The translations under genes and the position numbers were made by a program. 64,000 nucleotides of DNA from Synchiropus splendidus (Eukaryota > Chordata > Actinopteri > Syngnathiformes > Callionymidae), in the NCBI RefSeq assembly GCF_027744825.2, contig NC_071351.1, positions 16,505,001 through 16,569,000 on the forward strand, written 5' to 3'. The notes beneath the pieces were generated by a model. It was not told where the DNA came from. It searched no databases and saw only the letters and a program-made list of their open reading frames with translations. Below, piece after piece: positions 38,851-51,280 of the stretch (positions are counted from its first letter, which is position 1; each line of letters begins with the position of its first letter).

Positions 38851-40027
38851 TTTAATTTTAACCTCCCACTATAACAGAAAGGGTCTTTCTAGTAGTTGCA
38901 CATCAAATCTAAGCTGTCTGAAGTGTTTTTCGAAAGTTATCAACACTTTTATGATTGGTGTTTCGAAACCCACCTTATCTCAGGCTGAAAAGCGTTTTTG
39001 TGCATTGTGCCATAACTTTTCAGGGAAGCTTCAGAACATGAAATTTTAACCTCCCACTATAGCAGAAAGGGTCTTTCTAGTTGTTGCACATCAAATCTAA
39101 GCTGTCTGAAGTGTTTTTCGAAAGTTATCAACATTTTTATGTTTGGCGTTCCGAAACCCACCTTATCTCAGGCTGAAAAGCGTTTTTGTGCATTGTGCCA
39201 TAACTTTTCAGGGAAGCTTCACAACATGAAATTTTAACCTCCCACTATAGCAGAAGGGGTATTTCTAGTAGTGGCACATCAAATCTAAGCTGTCTGAAGT
39301 GTTTATCGAAAGATATCAACACTATTATGTTTGGCGTTCCGAAACCCACCATTATCTCTGGCTGAAAAGCATTTGTGTGCATTGTGCCATAACTTTGCAC
39401 GGAAGCTTCAGAACATGAAATTTTAACCTCCCACTATAGCAGAAAGGTTCTTTCTAGTAGTTGCACATCAAATCGAAGCTGTCTGAAGTGTTTTTCGAAA
39501 GTTATCAACACTTTTATGATTGGCGTTCCGAAACCCACCTTATCTCAGGCTGAAAAGCGTTTTTGTGCATTGTGCCATAACTTTTCAGGGAAGCTTCAGA
39601 ACATGACATTTTAACCTCCCACTATAGCAGAAAGGGTCTTTCTAGTAGTTGCACATCAAATTTAAGCTGTCTACAGTGTTTTTCGAAAGTTATTAACACT
39701 TTTATGTTTGCTGTTCCGAAACCCACCTTATCTCAGGCTGAAAAGCGTTTCTACGCATTGTGCCATAACTTTTCAGGGAAGCTTCAGAACATCAAATTTT
39801 AACCTCCCACTATAGCAGAAAGGGTCTTTCTTGTAGTTGCACATCAAATCTAAGCTGTCTGAAGTGTTTTACGAAAGTTATCAACACTTTTATGTTAGCG
39901 TTCCGAAACCCACCTTATCTCAGGCTGAAAACGCGTTTTTGTGCATTGTGCCATAACTTCTCAGGGAAGCTTCAGAAGATGAAATTTTAACCTCCCACTA
40001 TAGCAGAAAGGGTCTTTCTAGTAGTTG
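38850..40027 (-). repeat. Inverted satellite block (six and a part monomers)
   Basis: Here the repeat reads on the minus strand: CCTCCCACTATA, CATCAAATCTAAGC and CACCTTATCTCAGG replace their complements. CATCAAAT recurs at 38,901, 39,089, 39,277, 39,466, 39,654 and 39,842, a period of 188 (once 189 because of an extra base in CCATTATCTC). On the minus strand the monomers carry left-domain markers: ACAAAAACGCTTTTCAG, GTTTCGGAACGCC, AAAAGTGTTGAT, TTAATAAC and CTGAAAAG. These are absent from the forward monomers on either side. No gene is present. Confidence 0.93.
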
Positions 40028-40029
40028 GT
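40025..40029. other. Right breakpoint of the inverted block
   Basis: Inverted sequence ends CTAGTAGTTG, and forward sequence continues GTTCCCTGCAAAG with no filler. The bases shared by both sides make the exact join uncertain by a few nucleotides. The forward part enters the monomer at about position 16, so the repeat phase is broken here as well as the orientation. Confidence 0.85.
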
Positions 40030-40989
40030 TCCCTGCAAAGTTATGGCACAATGCGTAAAACGCGTTTTCAGCCTGAGATAAGGCCGATTCCGGAACGCCA
40101 AACATAAAAATGTTGATAACTATGGAAAAACACTTCAGACAGCTTAGATTTGATGTGCAACTACTAGAAAGACCCTTTCTGCTATAGTGGGAGGTTAAAA
40201 TTTCATGTTCGAAAGCTTCCATGCAAAGTTATGGCACAATGCAGACAACGCGTTTTCAGCCTGAGATAAGGTGGGTTCCGGAACGCCAAACATAAAAATG
40301 TTGATAACTTTGGAAATACTCTTCAGACAGCTTAGATTTGATGTGCATCTACTAGAAAGACCTTTCCTGCTATAGTGGGAGGTCAAAATTTCATGTTCTG
40401 AAGCTTCCCATGGAAAGTTATGGGACAATGCAGAAAACAAATTTTCATCCTGAGATAAGGTCGATTCCGGAACGCCGAACAAAAAAATGTTGATAACTTT
40501 CGAGAAACACTTCAAACAGCTTAGATTTGATGTGCAACTACTAGAAAGACCCTTTCTGCTATAGTGGGACGTGAAAATTTCATGTTCTGAAGCTTCCCTG
40601 GAAAGTTATGGCACAATGCAGAAAATGCGTTTTTAGCTTGAGATAAGGTGGGTTCCGGAACGCCAAACATATAAATGTTGATAACTTTCGAAAAACATTT
40701 GAGACAGCTTAGATTTGATGTGCAAATACTAGCAAGACCCTTTCTGCTATAGTGGGACGTGAAAATTTCACGTTCTGAAGCTTCCCTGCAAAGTTCTGGG
40801 ACAATGCAGAAAACGATTTTTCATCCTGAGATAAGGTGGATTCCAGAACGCCAAACATAAAAATGTTGATAACTTTGGAAAAACACTTCAGACAGCTTAG
40901 ATTTGATGTGCAACTACTAGAAAGACCCTTTCTGCTATAGTGGGAGGTGAAAATTTCATTTTCTGATGCTTCCCTGCAAAGTTATGGCA

Positions 40990-43806
40990 CAATGTGTAAA
41001 ACGCGTTTTCAGCCTGAGATAAGGTCGATTCCGGAACGCCAAACATAAAAATGTTGATAACTTTGGAAAAACACTTCAGACAGCTTATATTTGATGTGCA
41101 ACTACTACAAAGACCCTTTCTGCCATAGCGGGAGGTTAAAATTTCATGTTCGGAAGCTTCCATGCAAAGTTATGGCACAATGCAGACAACGCGTTTTCAG
41201 CCTGAGATAAGGTAGATTCTGGAACGCCAAACAAAAAAATGTTGATAACTTTCGAAAAACACTTCAGACAGCTTAGATTTGATGTGCAACTACTAGAAAG
41301 ACCCTTTCTGCTATAGTGGGAGGTGAACATTTCATGTTCTGAAGCTTCGATGCAAAGTTATGGCACAATGCAGAAAACGCGTGTTCAGCCTGAGATAAGG
41401 TGGTTTCCGAAACGCCCAACGTAAAAATGTTGATAACTTTGGAACAACACTTCAGACAGCTTAGATTTAATGTGCAACTACAAGAAAAACCCTTTCTGCT
41501 ATAGTGGGAGGTGAAAATTTCATGTTCTAAAGGTTCCCTGCAGTTATGGCACAATGCGCAAAACGCGTGTTCAGCCTGAGATAAGGTCGATTCCGGAACG
41601 CCAAACATAAAAATGTTGATTACTTTGGAAAAACACATCAGACAGTTTAGTTTTGATGTGCAACTACTAGAAAGACCCTTTCTGCTATAGTGGGAGGTTA
41701 AAATTTCATGTTCGAAAGCTTCCATGCAAAGTAATGGAACAATGCAGACAACGCGTTTTCAGCCTCAGATAAGGTTGATTCTCGAACGCCAAACATAAAA
41801 ATATTGATAACTTTGGAAAAACACTTCAGACTGCTTAGATTTGATGTGCAACTACTAGAAAGACCCTTTCTGCTATAGTGGGAGGTGAACATTTCATGTT
41901 CTGAAGCTTCGATGCAAAGTTATGGCACAATGCGTAAAACGCGTTTTCAGCCTGAGATAAGGTCGATTCCGGAAAGCCATAGATAAAAATGTTGATAACT
42001 TTGGAAAAACACATCAGACAGCTTAGATTTGATGTGCAACTACTAGAAAGACCCTTTCTGCTATAGTGGGAGGTTAAAATTTCATGTTCGAAAGCTTCCA
42101 TGCAAATTTATGGCACAATGCAGACAACGCGTTTTCAGCCTGAGATAAGGTCGATTCTGGAACGCCAAACATAAAAATGTTGATAACTTTCGAAAAACAC
42201 TTCAGACAGCTTAGATTTGATGTGCAACTACTAGAAAGACCCTTTCTGCTATAGTTGGAGGTGATCATTTCATGTACTGAAGCTTCCCTGCAAAGTTATG
42301 GCACAATGCAGAAAACGCGTTTTCAGCTTGAGATAAGGTGGGTTCCGGAACGCCAAACATAAAAATGTTGATAACTTTGGAAAAACACTTCAGACAGCTT
42401 AGATTTGATGTGCAACTACTAGAAAGACCCTTTCTGCTGTAGTGGGAGGTGAAAATTTCATGTTCTGAAGCTTCCCTGCAAAGTTATGGCACAATGCGTG
42501 AAAATCGTTTTCAGCCTGAGATAAGGTCGATTCCGGAACGCCAAACATAAAAATGTTGATAACTTTGGAAAAACACTTCAGACAGCTTAGATTTGATGTG
42601 CAACTACGAGAAAGACCCTTTCTGCTATAGTGGGAGGTGAAAATTTCATGTTCTGAAGCTTCCCTGCAAAGTTATGGCACAATGCAGAAAACGCGTTTTC
42701 AGCATGAGATAAGGTGGGTTCCAGAACGCCAAACATAAAAATGTTGATAACTTTCGAAAACACTTCAGACAGCTTAGATCTGATGTGCAAATACTAGAAA
42801 GACCCTTTCTGCTATAGTGGGACGTGAAAATTTCATGTTCTGAAGCTTCCCTGCAAAGTTATGGGACAATGCAAAAAACGATTTTTCATCCTGAGATAAG
42901 GTCGATTCCGGAAGGCCAAACATAAAAATGTTGATAACTTTGGAAAAACACTTCAGACAGCTTAGATTTGATGTGCAACTACTAGAAAGACCCTTTCTGC
43001 TATAGTGGGAGGTGAACATTTCATGTTCTGAAGCTTCCCTGCAAAGTTATGGCACAATGCAGAAAACGCGTTTTCAGCTTGAGATTAGGTGGGTTCCGGT
43101 ACGCCAAACATAAATATGTTGATAACTTTTGAAAAACACTTCAGACAGCTTAGATTTGATGTGCAACTACTAGAAAGACCCTTTCTGCTATAGTGGGACG
43201 TGAAAATTTCATGTTCTGAAGCTTCCCTGCAAAGTTATGGCACAATGCAGAAAATGCGTTTTCAGCTTGAGATAAGGTGGGTTCCGGAACGCCAAACATA
43301 TAAATGTTGATAACTTTTGAAAAACACTTCAGACAGCTTAGATTTGATGTGCAAATACTAGAAAGACCCTTTCTACTATAGTGGGAGGTTAAAATTTCAC
43401 GTTCTGAAGCTTCCCTGCAAAGTTATGGGACAATGCAGAAGACGATTTTTCATCCTGAGATAAGGTCGATTCCGGAACGCCAAACATAAAAATGTTGATA
43501 ACTTTGGAAAAACACTTCAGACAGCTTAGATTTGATGTGCAACTACTAGAAAGACCCTTTCTGCTATAGTGGGAGGTGAACATTTCATGTTCTGAAGATT
43601 CCCTGCAAAGTTATGGCACAATGCAGATAACGCGTTTTCAGCTTGAGATAAGGTGGGTTCCGGAACGCCAAGCATAAAAATGTTGATAACTTTGGAAAAA
43701 CACTTCAGACAGCTTAGATGTGATGTGCAACTACTACAAAGACCCTTTCTGCTATAGTGGGAGGTGAAAATTTCATTTTCTGAAGCTTCCCTGCAAAGTT
43801 ATGGCA
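40990..43806 (+). repeat. 2,817-bp duplication, copy 1
   Basis: Markers CTGCAGTTATGG, TTGATTACTTTGG, GACTGCTTAGATTTG, TAGTTGGAGGTGATCATTTC, GCGTGAAAATCG and GCTTAGATCTGATG follow in order. The first part recurs 2,817 bp downstream (15 x 188 minus 3) from about 43,807. Copy 1 has one monomer more than copy 2 in its middle (about 41,840-42,070, with GAAAGCCATAGATAAAAATG). Confidence 0.8.
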
Positions 43807-44089
43807 CAATGCAGAAAACGCGTTTTCAGCCTGAGATAAGGTCGATTCCGGAACGCCAAACATAAAAATGTTGATAACTTTGGAAAAACACTTCAGACAG
43901 CTTAGATTTGATGTGCAACTACTACAAAGACCCTTTCTGCCATAGCGGGAGGTTAAAATTTCATGTTCGGAAGGTTCCATGAAAAGTTATGGCACAATGC
44001 AGACAACGCGTTTTCAGCCTGAGATAAGGTAGATTCTGGAACGCCAAACAAAAAAATGTTGATAACTTTCGAAAAACACTTCAGACAGC

Positions 44090-46717
44090 TTAGATTTGAT
44101 GTGCAACTACTAGAAAGACCCTTTCTGCTATAGTGGGAGGTGAACATTTCATGTTCTGAAGCTTCGATGCAAAGTTATGGCACAATGCAGAAAACGCGTG
44201 TTCAGCCTGAGATAAGGTGGTTTCCGAAACGCCCAACGTAAAAATGTTGATAACTTTGGAACAACACTTCAGACAGCTTAGATTTAATGTGCAACTACAA
44301 GAAAAACCCTTTCTGCTATAGTGGGAGGTGAAAATTTCATGTTCTAAAGGTTCCCTGCAGTTATGGCACAATGCGCAAAACGCGTGTTCAGCCTGAGATA
44401 AGGTCGATTCCGGAACGCCAAACATAAAAATGTTGATTACTTTGGAAAAACACATCAGACAGTTTAGTTTTGATGTGCAACTACTAGAAAGACCCTTTCT
44501 GCTATAGTGGGAGGTTAAAATTTCATGTTCGAAAGCTTCCATGCAAAGTTATGGAACAATGCAGACAACGCGTTTTCAGCCTCAGATAAGGTTGATTCTG
44601 GAACGCCAAACATAAAAATATTGATAACTTTGGAAAAACACTTCAGACTGCTTAGATTTGATGTGCAACTACTAGAAAGACCCTTTCTGCTATAGTGGGA
44701 GGTTAAAATTTCATGTTCGAAAGCTTCCATGCAAATTTATGGCACAATGCAGACAACGCGTTTTCAGCCTGAGATAAGGTCGTTTCTGGAACGCCAAACA
44801 TAAAAATGTTGATAACTTTCGAAAAACACTTCAGACAGCTTAGATTTGATGTGCAACTACTAGAAAGACCCTTTCTGCTATAGTTGGAGGTGATCATTTC
44901 ATGTACTGAAGCTTCCCTGCAAAGTTATGGCACAATGCAGAAAACGCGTTTTCAGCTTGAGATAAGGTGGGTTCCGGAACGCCAAACATAAAAATGTTGA
45001 TAACTTTGGAAAAACACTTCAGACAGCTTAGATTTGATGTGCAACTACTAGAAAGACCCTTTCTGCTGTAGTGGGAGGTGAAAATTTCATGTTCTGAAGC
45101 TTCCCTGCAAAGTTATGGCACAATGCGTGAAAATCGTTTTCAGCCTGAGATAAGGTCGATTCCGGAACGCCAAACATAAAAATGTTGATAACTTTGGAAA
45201 AACACTTCAGACAGCTTAGATTTGATGTGCAACTACGAGAAAGACCCTTTCTGCTATAGTGGGAGGTGAAAATTTCATGTTCTGAAGCTTCCCTGCAAAG
45301 TTATGGCACAATGCAGAAAACGCGTTTTCAGCCTGAGATAAGGTAGATTCTGGAACGCCAAACAAAAAAATGTTGATAACTTTCGAAAAACACTTCAGAC
45401 AGCTTAGATTTGATGTGCAACTACTAGAAAGACCCTTTCTGCTATAGTGGGAGGTGAACATTTCATGTTCTGAAGCTTCGATGCAAAGTTATGGCACAAT
45501 GCAGAAAACGCGTGTTCAGCCTGAGATAAGGTGGTTTCCGAAACGCCCAACGTAAAAATGTTGATAACTTTGGAACAACACTTCAGACAGCTTAGATTTA
45601 ATGTGCAACTACAAGAAAAACCCTTTCTGCTATAGTGGGAGGTGAAAATTTCATGTTCTAAAGGTTCCCTGCAGTTATGGCACAATGCGCAAAACGCGTG
45701 TTCAGCCTGAGATAAGGTCGATTCCGGAACGCCAAACATAAAAATGTTGATTACTTTGGAAAAACACATCAGACAGTTTAGTTTTGATGTGCAACTACTA
45801 GAAAGACCCTTTCTGCTATAGTGGGAGGTTAAAATTTCATGTTCGAAAGCTTCCATGCAAAGTTATGGAACAATGCAGACAACGCGTTTTCAGCCTCAGA
45901 TAAGGTTGATTCTGGAACGCCAAACATAAAAATATTGATAACTTTGGAAAAACACTTCAGACTGCTTAGATTTGATGTGCAACTACTAGAAAGACCCTTT
46001 CTGCTATAGTGGGAGGTTAAAATTTCATGTTCGAAAGCTTCCATGCAAATTTATGGCACAATGCAGACAACGCGTTTTCAGCCTGAGATAAGGTCGATTC
46101 TGGAACGCCAAACATAAAAATGTTGATAACTTTCGAAAAACACTTCAGACAGCTTAGATTTGATGTGCAACTACTAGAAAGACCCTTTCTGCTATAGTTG
46201 GAGGTGATCATTTCATGTACTGAAGCTTCCCTGCAAAGTTATGGCACAATGCAGAAAACGCGTTTTCAGCTTGAGATAAGGTGGGTTCCGGAACGCCAAA
46301 CATAAAAATGTTGATAACTTTGGAAAAACACTTCAGACAGCTTAGATTTGATGTGCAACTACTAGAAAGACCCTTTCTGCTGTAGTGGGAGGTGAAAATT
46401 TCATGTTCTGAAGCTTCCCTGCAAAGTTATGGCACAATGCGTGAAAATCGTTTTCAGCCTGAGATAAGGTCGATTCCGGAACGCCAAACATAAAAATGTT
46501 GATAACTTTGGAAAAACACTTCAGACAGCTTAGATTTGATGTGCAACTACGAGAAAGACCCTTTCTGCTATAGTGGGAGGTGAAAATTTCATGTTCTGAA
46601 GCTTCCCTGCAAAGTTATGGCACAATGCAGAAAACGCGTTTTCAGCATGAGATAAGGTGGGTTCCAGAACGCCAAACATAAAAATGTTGATAACTTTCGA
46701 AAACACTTCAGACAGCT
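44090..46717 (+). repeat. 1,314-bp tandem duplication nested in the 2,817-bp repeat
   Basis: Copies span about 44,090-45,403 and 45,404-46,717 at offset 1,314 (7 x 188 minus 2). Both include the 186-bp monomer with CTGCAGTTATGG, which lacks AA, and the TAGTTGGAGGTGATCATTTC monomer. Differences include GGTCGTTTCTGG (about 44,779) against GGTCGATTCTGG (about 46,093). The third appearance of the whole set continues to about 47,860 and matches 42,587-43,900 at offset 3,943. Confidence 0.87.
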
Positions 46718-47929
46718 TAGATCTGATGTGCAAATACTAGAAAGACCCTTTCTGCTATAGTGGGACGTGAAAATTTCATGTTCTGAAGCTTCCCTGCAAA
46801 GTTATGGGACAATGCAAAAAACGATTTTTCATCCTGAGATAAGGTCGATTCCGGAAGGCCAAACATAAAAATGTTGATAACTTTGGAAAAACACTTCAGA
46901 CAGCTTAGATTTGATGTGCAACTACTAGAAAGACCCTTTCTGCTATAGTGGGAGGTGAACATTTCATGTTCTGAAGCTTCCCTGCAAAGTTATGGCACAA
47001 TGCAGAAAACGCGTTTTCAGCTTGAGATTAGGTGGGTTCCGGTACGCCAAACATAAATATGTTGATAACTTTTGAAAAACACTTCAGACAGCTTAGATTT
47101 GATGTGCAACTACTAGAAAGACCCTTTCTGGTATAGTGGGACGTGAAAATTTCATGTTCTGAAGCTTCCCTGCAAAGTTATGGCACAATGCAGAAAATGC
47201 GTTTTCAGCTTGAGATAAGGTGGGTTCCGGAACGCCAAACATATAAATGTTGATAACTTTTGAAAAACACGTCAGACAGCTTAGATTTGATGTGCAAATA
47301 CTAGAAAGACCCTTTCTACTATAGTGGGAGGTTAAAATTTCACGTTCTGAAGCTTCCCTGCAAAGTTATGGGACAATGCAGAAAACGATTTTTCATCCTG
47401 AGATAAGGTCGATTCCGGAACGCCAAACATAAAAATGTTGATAACTTTGGAAGAACACTTCAGACAGCTTAGATTTGATGTGCAACTACTAGAAAGACCC
47501 TTTCTGCTATAGTGGGAGGTGAACATTTCATGTTCTGAAGATTCCCTGCAAAGTTATGGCACAATGCAGATAACGCGTTTTCAGCTTGAGATAAGGTGGG
47601 TTCCGGAACGCCAAGCATAAAAATGTTGATAACTTTGGAAAAACACTTCAGACAGCTTAGATGTGATGTGCAACTACTACAAAGACCCTTTCTGCTATAG
47701 TGGGAGGTGAAAATTTCATTTTCTGAAGCTTCCCTGCAAAGTTATGGCACAATGCAGAAAACGCGTTTTCAGCCTGAGATAAGGTCGATTCCGGAACGCC
47801 AAACATAAAAATGTTGATAACTTTGGAAAAACACTTCAGACAGCTTAGATTTGATGTGCAACTACGAGAAAGACCCTTTCTGCTATAGCGGGAGGTTAAA
47901 ATTTCATGTTCTAAAGGTTCCATGCAAAG

Positions 47930-50520
47930 TAATGGCACAATGCAGAAAACACGTTTTCAGCTTGAGATAAGGTGGGTTCCGGAACGCCAAACATAAAAAT
48001 GTTGATAACTTTCGAAAAACACTTCAGACAGCTTAGATTTGATGTGCAACTACTAGAAAGACCCTTTCTGCTACAGTGGGAGGTGAACATTTCATGTTCT
48101 GAAGCTTCCCTGCAAGTTATGGCACAATGCAGAAAACGCGTTTTCAGCCTGAGATAAGGTGGGTTCCGGAACGCCAAACATAAAAATGTTGATAACTTTC
48201 GAAAAACACTTCAGACAGCTTAGATGTGACGTGCAACTACCAGAAAGACCCTTTTTGCTATAGTGGGAGGTCAAAATTTCATGTTCTGAAGCTTCACATG
48301 GAAAGTTATGGGACAATGCAGAAAACGAATTTTCATCCTGAGATAAGGTCGAGTCCGGAACGCCAAACCTAAAAATGTTGATAACTTTCGAAAAACACTT
48401 CAGACAGCTTAGATTTAATGTGCAACTACTAGAAAGACCCCTTCTCCTATAGTGGGAGGTGAAAATTTCATTTTCTGAAGCGTCCCTGCAAAGTTATGGC
48501 ACAATGCGTAAAACGCGTTTTCAGCCTGAGATAAGGTCGTTTCCGGAACGCCAAACATAAAAATGTTGATAACTTTGGAAAAACTCATCAGAAAGCTTCC
48601 ATTTGATGTGCAACTACTCGAAAGACCCTTTCTGCTATAGCGGGACGTTAAAATTTCGTGTTCGGAAGCTTCCATGCAAAGTTATGGGACAATGCAGAAA
48701 ACGAATTTTCATCCGGAGATAAGGTCGATTCCGGAACGCCAAACATAAAAATGTTGATAACTTTGGAAAAACACATCAGACAGCTTAGATTTGATGTGCA
48801 ACTACTAGACAGACCCTTTCTGCTATAGTGGGAGGTGAAAATTTCATTTTCTGAAGCTTCCCTGCAAAGTTATGGCACAATGCGTAAAACGCGTTTTCAG
48901 CCTGAGATAAGGTCGATTCCGGAACGCCAAACATAAAAATGTTGATAACTTTGGAAAAACACATCAGACAGCTTAGATTTGATGTGCAACTACTAGAAAG
49001 ACCCTTTCTGCTATAGCGGGAGGTTAAAATATCATGTTGGGAAGCTTCCATGCAAAGTTATGCCACAATGCAGGAAACGCGTTTTCAGCTTGAGATAAGG
49101 TGGGTTCCGTAACGCCAAACGTAAAAATGTTGATAACTTTCGAAAAACACTTCAGACAGCTTAGATTTGATGTGCAACTACTAGAAAGACCCTTTCTGCT
49201 ACAGTGGGAGGTGAACATTTCATGTTCTGAAGCTTCCCTGCAAGTTATGGCACAATGCAGAAAACGCGTTTTCAGCTTGAGATAAGGTGGGTTCCGGAAC
49301 GCCAAACATAAAAATGTCGATAACTTTCGAAAAACACTTCAGACAGCTTAGATTTGATGTGCAACTGCGAGAAAGACCCTTACTGCTATAGTGGGAGGTT
49401 AAAATTTCATGTTCTAAAGGTTCACTGCAAAGTTATGGCACAATGCGCAAAACGCGTTTTCAGCCTGAGATAAGGTCGATTCCGGAACGCCATACATAAA
49501 AATGTTGATAACTTTGGAAAAACACATCAGACAGCTTAGATTTGATGTGCAACTACTAGAAAGACCCTTTTTGCTATAGTGGGACGTGAAAATTTCATGT
49601 TCTGAAGCTTAGCTGCAAAGTTATGGCACAATGCAGAAAACGCGTTTTCAGCTTGAGATAAGGTGGGTTCCGGAACGCCAAACATAAAAATGTTGTTAAC
49701 TTTCGAAAAACACTTCAGACAGCTAAGATTTGATGTGCAAATACTAGAAAGACCCTTTCTGCTATAGTGGGATGTGAAAATTTCATGTTCTGAAGCTTCC
49801 CTGCAAAGTTATGGGACAATGTAGAAAACGATTTTTCATCCTGAGATAAGGTCGATTCCGGAACGCCAAACATAAAAATGTTGATAACTTTCGAAAAACA
49901 CTTCAGACAGCTTTGATTTGATGTGCAACTACTAGAAAGACCCTTTCTGCTATAGTGGGAGGTGAAAATTTCATGTTCTGAAGCTTCCCTACAAAGTTAT
50001 GGCACAATGCCGAAAACGCGTTTTCAGCCTGAGATAAGGTGGGTTCCGGAACGCCAAACATAAAAATGTTGATAACTTTGGAAAAACACTTCAGACAGCT
50101 TAGATTTGATGTGCAACTACTAGAAAGACCCTTTCTCCTATAGTGGGAGGTGAAAATTTAATTTTCTGAAGCGTCCCTGCAAAGTTATGGCACAATGCGT
50201 AAAACGCGTTTTCAGCCTGAGATAAGGTCGATTCCGGAACGCCAAACATAAAAATGTTGATAACTTTGGAAAAACACATCAGACAGCTTCCATTTGATGT
50301 GCAACTACTCGAAAGACCCTTTCTGCTATAGCGGGACGTTCAAATTTCATGTTTGGAAGCTTCCATGCAAAGTTATGGGACAATGCAGAAAACGAATTTT
50401 CATCCGGAGATAAGGTCGATTCCGGAACGCCAAACATAAAAATGTTGATAACTTTGGAAAAACACATCAGACAGCTTAGATTTGATGTGCAACTACTAGA
50501 CAGACCCTTTCTGCTATAGT
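47930..50520 (+). repeat. Local repeats of 1,128 and about 1,691 bp
   Basis: A two-monomer stretch with GCTACAGTGGGAGG and the one-base-short CTGCAAGTTATGG occurs at about 47,972-48,160 and 49,100-49,288, an offset of 1,128 bp (exactly six monomers). A second stretch with GCTTCCATTTGATG, CTACTCGAAAG, GCGGGACGTT and CATCCGGAGATAAGG occurs at about 48,590-48,830 and 50,281-50,520, an offset of 1,691 bp. The two sets interleave. Confidence 0.7.
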
Positions 50521-51280
50521 GGGAAGTGAAAAGTTCATGTTCTGAAGCTTCCCTGCAATGTTATGGCACAATGCAGGAAAATGCGTTTTCAGCCTGAGAT
50601 AAGGTTGATTCCGGAACGCCAAACATAAAAATGTTGATAACTTTGGAAAAACACTTCAGACAGCTTAGATTTGATGTGCAACTACTAGAAAGACCCTTTC
50701 TCCTATAGTGGGAGGTGAAAATTTCATTTTCTGAAGCTTCCCTGCAAAGTTATGGCACAATGCGTAAAACGCGTTTTCAGCCTGAGATAAGGTTGATTCC
50801 GGAACGCCATACATAAAAATGTTGATAACTTTGGAAAAACAAATCAGACAGCTTCGATTTGATGTGCAACTACTAGAAAGACCCTTTCTGCTATAGTGGG
50901 AGGTGAACATTTCATGTTCTGAAGCTTCCCATGGAAAGTTATGGGACAATGCAGAAAACAAATTTTCATCCTGAGATATGGTCGATTCCGGAACGCCAAA
51001 CATAAAAATGTTGATAATTGTCGAAAAACACTTCAGACAGCTTAGATTTGATGTGCAACTACTAGAAATACCCTTTCTGCTATAGTGGGACGTGAAAATT
51101 TCATGTTCTGAAGCTTCCCTGCAAAGTTATGGCACAATGCAGAAAACGCGTTTTCAGCTTGAGATAAGGTGGGTTCCGGAACGCCAAACATAAAAATGTT
51201 GATAACTTTGGAAAAACACTTCAGACAGCTTAGATTTGATGTGTAACTACTAGAAAGACCCTTTCTGCTATAGTGGGAGG

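Noticed and set aside
38850..40027. Transposon insertion explaining the reverse-orientation block
   Set aside because: The block is entirely satellite monomers with no terminal repeats, target-site duplication or coding sequence.
41273..41725. 150-residue open frame on the minus strand, present three times (also 44,090 and 45,404)
   Set aside because: It is satellite sequence read through one shortened monomer of 186 bp (CTGCAGTTATGG lacks AA). As 186 is a multiple of 3, the frame stays open into the next monomer. The three copies come from block duplication of the DNA, with no sign of a gene.
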